Below are positions 1-6,700 of a DNA stretch of 10,848 nt, piece by piece. Position numbers and translations under genes: made by a program. This DNA is from Cerioporus squamosus (taxonomy: Eukaryota; Basidiomycota; Agaricomycetes; Polyporales; Polyporaceae): NCBI GenBank assembly GCA_022592435.1, contig JABYQS010000941.1:1-10848 (forward strand). The letters are read 5' to 3'. The notes under the pieces were generated by a model. It did no database searches. It had not been told where the DNA came from and saw nothing but the letters and a program-made list of their open reading frames with translations. The stretch's first letter is position 1; the number at the start of each line of letters is the position of its first letter.

Positions 1-1476
1 TTGCTGTTCCAGACTGCCCTAGGGAAATGGAGGAACTCACGATTGCGCCAACCGTCCTTGGCGGTCGAGTACAGGGTGAAAGGAAGGAGGATGAGGGAGA
101 AGCCGACACCGAGGAGCACGAGTCCGAACGCGTCGATGTCGACAAGCATATCCCAAAGGAGCTTGTCCCAGCTCTTGCGTTCCTCTGTCCCAGCGCGCAC
201 GCGAGCGGTGTAGTTTGAAGCAGCAACTGAGAGTTCGCCATCTTCTTCGCCTTGATGTCCGCCCAGAAGAGGATCATGAGGGCCGGGGCCATGCAGGCAG
301 GCACGCTATGGAGAGGGACGATGTTAGCTATCACACTACTGTGACCAGGAGAGGATGAATCCGAACATTATGCAGAACATGCCATAGCCCCAGCGCCAGC
401 CACCAGTACCGAGTCGGCGGTGATATAGCCAGCTGCCGACCAATGGCATTCGGTAAGCCACGAGAATGTCAGATACACAAAGAAAATAGACGCACCATAA
501 AGGAGTTGATGATCCATGGAGCAGCTGTGATAGAAGCAAATCGTCAGTGCGTGATACATTCGCGAGGTAAGAAGATACGAACAATTCAAGCCTTGAAACA
601 AACCACGCCATTCGAGAGGCGAGACATCGCCGATGATGATGGTCGTAACAAGATCAAGACCTACATTGCCGATCTTATAGATGACCTAGGAGAGAAGGGG
701 CAAGGTCAGAGCGGTCGAACTTGGGTGGTAGTCGTGTTGGTCCCCACCTGACCGGCCGCGAAAGCGTTGACCGTCTTGCTTGACGCTATGATAATGTAGC
801 CAAGGACGTAGAAGACGAGGGAAACAAGTATGCCCAAGGACGGGAGACGTGGTCTGCGATCTGCACGTGTTGAATAAATCAGCAACACGTTCAAGAGTCA
901 GTGGGACGAGTTGCGCGAACCTTGGCAATAAAGGGTCTACAAACCGAGCCCATGATCGAGATAGCAACGTCGATGGCGCCCAGGAGAGAATGGGCTATGG
1001 TAACATAGCAGAGTAAGCGTTGTGAACTATTGGCACCCGTAGGTGAAGCCCTACCAGAGAATGCGGAGGTTGCGATCGCATAGTAGGTGTACGCAACACT
1101 GCTGTCAAGAGACGTGGCGTAGGAGATGAGGAGGATGGAACTGGCGAAGAAACATCAGGTCACAGGCGGACTTCGTAAGGTTGGCACAAACGTAGAGCGT
1201 ACATGTAGAGCGTCCAGATCTTGGCGCCACCGGAGCCGAAGACACGGTCTACGAAGGCATCAGCAACTTAATTGTGCGAGAGATTCGGAGAGACTCACAT
1301 AGCGCTTCTATGCGAGCGACGCCGGGGTCCTCTTCCAGCTTAACCACTTCAGGCTGTGGCTGAGTCTCGACGTCGTGAGCCGACTTGACGTCGTCCTTGT
1401 AGTCGTCGCTGGTCCGCGAGCCGGGTACTGCAGCAAGCGGAGAGATTACAGCCGATACCATAGGACGCGTAGCCAT
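1..1476 (-). pseudogene. Siderophore-iron transporter (MFS, Sit1/Mir type), N-terminal half, probable frameshifted pseudogene
   Basis: Plasma-membrane proton symporters of this family import ferric-siderophore complexes. The start codon at 1476 opens a hydrophilic N-terminus that ends in GVARIEALYRVFGSGGAKIW, typical of the family, followed by membrane segments containing SLDSSVAYTYYAIATSAF and, further on, GWRWGYGMF. Exons fitted by eye: 1299-1476, 1203-1248, 1055-1140, 921-994, 748-860, 583-685, 496-524, 367-432 and 41-305. Introns are 50-63 bases with GT..AG ends, and phases match for the first four exons. Exon 5 is one base short (shift near 823-828, PWAYL to SLVFYVLGYIIIAS). Exon 8 carries a net shift between AGYITAD and GTGGWRWGYG. 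Exon 9 is one base short near 236-243, before ELSVAASNYTARV. About 320 of the usual roughly 600 residues are present; the C-terminal half lies left of the window. The family call is firm. Pseudogene status could instead reflect assembly indels. Confidence 0.85.
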
Positions 1477-2116
1477 TTTGACAAGGTCTCGCGAGAGCCT
1501 GGCGGGGACGAAGGGAGGGCGGGGACGCAGGAAGGCGGGAAGTCCGAGGAGCCTTTTATCTTATCTGATAAGATTTGATATTCATTGGAGCACCATCGAA
1601 AGAAGCCTTCTGTAATCTGATAAGATGAGCCTAAAGTGTGGCGAAGCGGGCGCTCACATACCGGAAGCTACGGCCGAGGGCCTAAGGCAGGAAAGGGAGC
1701 CTACACGCTGGTAGACCAGGCACCGACCGAGAGTCGAGCCTTGGACCAGGCACGAGAGACGGTGAAACGACAGAAGCCATGCTGGGATGAGCGGGTACAC
1801 GGGGGAGCGGCGTTTCACAAAATTCCTATGAAACGGCCCGTTTGAAGACATTCGGTGACTTTTCTACGACCAGACTTAAACTGTCAAACCACGATTGTTC
1901 ATGAACTGGGCTAATCTGAGATAGCCGGGGTCAATATAGCCATATAAGGACGGACCGGACGTACTCACGCAGCACAATTTCTGGCCATAACGGGGCATTT
2001 TGGACAATATGGGAGCACATCCAGTCAGGGATCGGGGCAGGTAATTACGAGCGCACTGTGTGTAGGGTAACAGGACGTCTATTGCACGATGCACCAAATA
2101 AATACATGCGTATATA
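1477..2116. other. Intergenic region upstream of the siderophore transporter
   Basis: Apart from the GATA cluster and a 10-base palindrome (TCTCGCGAGA, 1487-1496) next to the transporter start, no gene is supported. Short open frames here (for example 1636-1845 plus and 1654-1851 minus) overlap on opposite strands and resemble no known protein. The stretch should contain the transporter promoter and, if the minus-strand gene at 2117-2835 is real, its 3' untranslated region. Confidence 0.5.
1555..1623. promoter_or_regulatory. Cluster of iron-type GATA factor sites (ATCWGATAA)
   Basis: Two perfect ATCTGATAA motifs occur at 1563-1571 and 1615-1623. The first lies within TTATCTGATAA (1561-1571), which satisfies ATCWGATAA on both strands. 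A further HGATAR core is read on the minus strand at 1556-1561. ATCWGATAA is the known target of fungal iron-sensing GATA repressors (SreA, Urbs1, Sre1, Fep1 class), which shut off siderophore uptake genes when iron is sufficient. The cluster lies about 80-150 bases upstream of the start codon of the siderophore transporter at 1476, the expected position for its control element. That it controls this gene is inferred from motif and position. Confidence 0.75.
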
Positions 2117-2835
2117 CTACGACATAATAATGCTACTGCAGATGAGGGGAACAGTGCGAATTCCGCGTTGCGCAACCAGGCATGGCTCGAGCCTCGGAGA
2201 GAGAGGGAGTCCGAGCACCTGCATAGAGCATCGTCAACGTCAGTAGCCATGGCGAAGGATGTGAGACACAGGCTGCTCACCTGCACTGAGTCGTGAACTT
2301 GAAGAAGGTCGGCACCTGTCAGAACGTCAAAATCTGCAGGCTCGAAGGGGGAAGGGAACATGGGGGAAGGGGGAAAGGAACAACGGGGGGCAAGTCGAAG
2401 GGCGGCCGGGTTTTTGAAGGGCAAAGTCAACCGTGGGAGTGAAGAAAAGCCTGGAAACGACGCTCAGTTCCGGCGTGGTGCCGGTATCGGGGCTTGCAGT
2501 CGGCCTGAGGTGTTGACGAGATCGGCCAGATTTCTTTCCATGGACCGTCCATGAAGAGTCTTGGATTATCTGTGAGCCTTGCATTCCACGTCTCTCCACG
2601 GATCACTCGAAGTGGTTCTACAAAGTGGTATCATAAACTGACTATAGACAGGCCTGGTCCGTGAAAAGTCGTAAAACGCCAGTTGGCCGTGTATACACTT
2701 ACTTGCGTCATTTCCACTCCTACTCTCCCGCGGACCTCGGCGTCGGGGCCAAGAAGGGCGGCATGGAGGCTCGCCGTTCATCTCAGCCAATACCGCGCAG
2801 GGCTTGGCGCACTGCGCAGTTCGTTCACGGATCAT
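2117..2835 (-). CDS. Tentative four-exon gene, unrecognised protein of 157 residues
   Basis: The protein is not recognised. A continuous minus-strand model can be built: exons 2703-2835, 2432-2617, 2281-2333 and 2117-2218, with introns of 85, 98 and 62 bases starting GTAAGT, GTTGAC and GTGAGC and ending TAG, CAG and CAG. All phases agree and the frame ends at TAG (2117-2119). The second intron has a long C/T tract before its acceptor, as expected of a real 3' splice site. The product has a cysteine-containing, basic N-terminus (RERTAQCAKPCAVLAEMNGE), a tryptophan-rich centre (RGETWNARLTDNPRLF) and an acidic stretch (DFDVLTGADLLQVHDSVQ). No membrane segment or signal peptide is evident. Upstream exons are possible: AG at 2855-2856 could act as an acceptor and would extend the frame. 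Because the model was assembled by choosing splice sites by eye, it may be a chance construct. Confidence 0.3.
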
Positions 2836-3180
2836 AGAGTTCTCGCGGTCTCATGAAGAAGAAGTAGTGTCATAGGCAGACGAGCATTGACACAACTACC
2901 AGACCATGATACCCTCGTGGTCATAGCAGTGAATGCAATTCGGAAGCGACCCCCGGTTGAGAACACCCACTCAGATTTGTGCGCATCGTGCGTCGTGCGG
3001 TGGATAGGCGGGATTCCGTCTCAATCGCAAGGGGGTGCGGGAGGATGCGAACAGGCGAGTGACCCGCACCTTCTTTCGGACAACCATATGCATAACGAGC
3101 GATAAAACGCACTAGCTTTCAGGTGTAGACACCACACAGAGTAGAAGGACAGACAACAGAATGTATCTGGGTGTGCCTGT
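2836..3180. other. Intergenic region with no supported gene
   Basis: This 345-base stretch separates the tentative gene at 2117-2835 from the stop codon of the complex I subunit gene. Only short open frames without recognisable similarity are present on both strands. It probably holds the 3' untranslated region of the complex I gene and the promoter of the tentative gene, or additional 5' exons of the latter. Confidence 0.45.
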
Positions 3181-3551
3181 TCAATGATGCTCTGAATGAC
3201 CCGCCTCGTGTCCATGGTGATCGTGTTCGTGTCCCTCCCATGGGTGTTTGAGACCCTAGACGAGTCGTTAGCGGTCACACAGAGTCCAAAACACCTCAGA
3301 ATTACCAAAAGCTTAGCGCCATCCTTCCTGCAGCAGATTATGAACGGCCATTCGAGCTAATGAACTGGTGGGTGGACGTACCTTGCGCGGTAGAAGATGA
3401 AGAACCACATTGTCGCGCCCAACGTCGTGGCAAGGAACTTGTGCGTGAATCCAGGCAGATGGGGATGGAACCCGGGAACTTGGATTGCAATTAGTACACA
3501 CTCAGCTGTTAGAGCTGCTGCAGCAGAGTACATACCGTGTTGGCCGGCCAT
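3181..3551 (-). CDS. Mitochondrial complex I accessory subunit, NDUFB2-like (69 residues)
   Basis: The product is a small accessory subunit in the membrane arm of NADH:ubiquinone oxidoreductase, in the mitochondrial inner membrane. Four exons join cleanly: 3536-3551 (16 bases), 3382-3478, 3306-3327 (22 bases) and 3181-3255. Introns are 57, 54 and 50 bases with donors GTATGT, GTACGT and GTAATT. The spliced protein has a short N-terminus, one membrane helix around residues 20-35 containing GATMWFFIFYRAR, then KDGAKLLGLKHPWEGH (39-54), and a histidine-rich tail ending in HH. The MWFW/F-hydrophobic-YRA-K/R-DG-LLG-HPW-GH-His-rich pattern is the one I know from plant and fungal NDUFB2 homologues, which are similarly short. 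The start at 3551 is the only methionine giving this N-terminus. It is transcribed divergently from the large gene at 3716, with 164 bases between the start codons. Confidence 0.85.
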
Positions 3552-3715
3552 GGTGATGGGAAGTGAGAGGAGGTTGTGCGTTTGGCGCCTCGGACAACGC
3601 TGCCGGAGGACTATGGGCGCCTCTCCTGAAGCCTGTATTTACGCGAAGAAGTCTTTGCCTTGCCCTTGCCACTTGGACCACTTCGCATCGCGTCGCGTCA
3701 TCCCATCCGCTGCTC
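3552..3715. promoter_or_regulatory. Divergent promoter region between the complex I subunit and the large nuclear protein gene
   Basis: The two start codons face away from each other across only 164 bases, so both promoters and both 5' leaders must lie here. No clear TATA box is seen. An exact 8-base direct repeat, GGCGCCTC, occurs at 3584-3591 and 3616-3623; the first copy is part of TTTGGCGCC, which resembles E2F/MBF-type sites, but binding is only a suggestion. Pyrimidine-rich stretches near 3650-3680 are consistent with a transcription start region for the plus-strand gene. Confidence 0.6.
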
Positions 3716-6700
3716 ATGGACGGCCACAAGCGCAAACGAGATGATGAGGGGACTATAGTGACGTTCTATGCACCGAACAGGACGTTCGCGCGGGTGTATA
3801 AGGGTGCGTGAAGCTTCAGTTCGCGCTATCCTATAGGACCTCTCGTTACTGATGAACACCGACCTTTGCAGGTCAGTCACTGAAAGAGACTAGAGACCTT
3901 GTACGGAGGAAGCTGGGGCTCTCGGATGACTCGTCCATCCGTTTCGCCAGGCTGCACGAGGGGAAGGTTATCGAGCTGGAAGATGGTGCGCTCTCTACTT
4001 CCCCCTCCGTCACTGGTGTTCTCAGCCTGTGCACAGAGGACGACTTTGAAGCTTTCCGTCACCTTGCACGATATGTGACATCTCTTGACGTATCGGTCTT
4101 CGTAGGTCAAGATGGTCCGCCTATATTCACCGAGCAAAGTTCGCGGGAGGCTTCCATAAATCCTGTACGCTTCATGCTCTGCTACGTACGAAGCGTCTCA
4201 ATGTTGACCCCTTACAGGGCAACAACAAGAAGCGGTCGAAGAAGCCCCACCCGTCCGGCTCGTTGTCTGTCATACCTCCCCGCCCTGCATCTAGTTCCAG
4301 GTCGTCCGTTGCGGAGCCTTCGCCTCGCCTACAAGCTATGGCGTCTACTATAGATGCGAATGGTGTGCCGAAGAAGAAGCGGCGAAAGGATCAAGCCTCG
4401 GTTGAGAGCACTCTGCTGGGAGAACCCAGCGCAGGGTCAAAAGGTCAGTCACATTCAAGCGGTCCTTATCTTCGTACTCAGAACTCTCCTTTAGGCGACC
4501 TTCCCAGCCGTTTGGAGGAGCCCTCTCGGGAAGTGGTCGCCGAGGATCAACATCGTTCTCCTCCCGTATCGTCTATAGTTGCGTTGCAGCCATTCTCGAC
4601 CGACAACGTAGCGCCCTCCTTGGCGGATGCAGCGGCCGCCCCTCGGGGCTCCAAGCGGAAGCGTCGTGATTCTCCAGAACCTCGCCATTCAACTGCCGGT
4701 GTCTCTTCGTCGTCGTCTCCTCCTCGGATGCTTTCCAAGAAGAAGCATAAGCACAGAGCTATCGAAGACACGGTTGCTTCGGTAGAGGAAACCACAACCG
4801 GTCGGACCGTGAAACCGGACAAGAAGAGCAAGCGCAAGGGACGTGATGGATCCCAAGCGACCGAATCCCTCCTGGCTGTCCAGAGTACTTCTCATGTAGC
4901 GGGCGGTAAAACGTCTGGTGCCAAGAAGGCTGCAAAGAAGGCAAAGAAGAATCTTCATGAGACAGAGGGGGCTCAACGACATGTACCTGGTACCGAACCG
5001 GCTCCTTCAGAAATTGCGAATGAGTCCAAGAAGCGCAAACACAAAGGGGCCCTCAACCTAGAATCTCTTCAGGTCGATCGAGGTATTCACCCGTTCTAGG
5101 GATCATGCACACATTCATTAAACAAGATATTCTCAGCGCTTTCCTCTGACTTTGTCCAAGATTCGACGTCGCGTCTAGCACCAAGTGAGTCCCGCCGATC
5201 GTGATGTTCGCATCTGTATGGCTTATACGCCAGATTAGCGTCAGAGGACCTAGCGGACGCTATTGTCTCCTCTGTCACATCCTCCTCTACCGAAGCTACG
5301 ACGAAGAAGGAGAAAGCAGGGAAGCGGTCCAAGTCCAAAGTGCGCCAGGGTGAACAGAATGCCTCAGCCTTGGCTGTGAACACGGTTGATAACCAAGGTA
5401 TTGCATTCATCTGATTCCGTTGACCCCGTGAGATGACAACAACGCAATCTAGAACCCGCCCTCAATTCATTTGTTGCAGTTGGACCAGTGCAAGCAAGCG
5501 TAGATGGTAGGCGTAATCTGTGAGACTTCTACTACTCCTTCTCATCCCGAGTTGTTAGGCAAGGAGTCCAAGCGAAGGCAGACCACCCAAATGGCGAACG
5601 TGGCGGGAGAGCCAGCACCAAACGGTAGGTCGTCATAACAGCGTCTCCACGTAATTGGCCATTCTGATGAAGTTAAGGTGAGAACACCGCGCCCCATGCT
5701 GAACATGTTCAGCCGGAAGTTGCGTCATCAAAGAAAGCAAAGCTCGATCGCAAGAAGAGTACGCCCGCGTCGTCTGAAGGTAGCAGTACTCAGTGAGACA
5801 TGATCAACAGGCATCGTTGACGTTTGATGTGTGAATCCGCAGATTCCAAAGGTCCGCCTCCCGATGCAATGACTGCGCTGCAGGCGGCATTCGAAGCGGT
5901 GATGGCTCGCGGACCTTCTGCGAGCAGTGTTGATTCGAGCGCTCCCAAACCTATCCCCTTGCTCGCTCCACCTGTTCCCGCTCGCAAGCGCAATGCCGGG
6001 AAATCCAAGCTGAGCAAGGTCTGGGGTCCGGATGACTTGACTGTCGACCAGCAACCCTCTGTTTCGGCGCCTCCCTCCGCTGCTGTTCACATCGTTTCAA
6101 CGGCGAGTGAGCCCACTAGTGTGGTCGACCCTCTGGCAAAGACGCAGACGAAGACAGCCAAGGCCAAGAAAGCACGCTCGTCTAGCGCACCTGCATGTCC
6201 AGTATGCGAGCAGGCTGCGGTCCATCCACGCTCGGAATGCCCTGTTATAACAGCGGGTGCGCCGTCTCTGCGCCTACGTATCGCACAGCTCGAGAAGGAC
6301 GAGGGCAACCGCGAGCTCGTCAAAGAGCTCCTGATCATCTTGAAGCAAGTGCAGAGGCGGAGAAAAACCACGGCTTACGCACCACCTGTGCCGTCTATAC
6401 AGATCCCACCTGCGACTACCCCACCTGGCGATGTTCCGCCGTCTTCTCCGGAGCTACCCCTGCAGTCCTTGTCTACGGTCGCTCCCAAGAGACCCTCTCT
6501 TCCTAACCGGTCGCTTTCCGGTCCACGCCTTCCAGCTGGTTCTGAGATCTCGGAGGTGGCAGTGGAGAGCAAGGACGAGGGCAGCAGTAACGAAAGTTCT
6601 TCTAGCGATGACGAGCATGAAGCACCTGCACCCTCTGTTCCGGCCAGCGCCACCGACCCTGACGGAATAGACCTCCAAGCGCTGCTCTGGGGTCCAGTCA

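Noticed and set aside
1876..2430. Unspliced minus-strand frame of 184 codons
   Set aside because: The frame reads through what looks like a standard GTGAGC..TGCAG intron (2219-2280) and has no recognisable similarity. A spliced model was preferred, though still tentative.
1600..3180. Search for tRNA genes in the gene-poor stretch
   Set aside because: No B-box-like GGTTCGAnnCC with a matching A box and acceptor stem was found by eye on either strand.
5185..5233. Acceptor at 5233 (CGCCAG) for intron 6 of the large gene
   Set aside because: Joining to exon 6 in phase 1 gives an immediate TAG. The acceptor five bases later (ending 5238) restores the frame and gives a 54-base intron.
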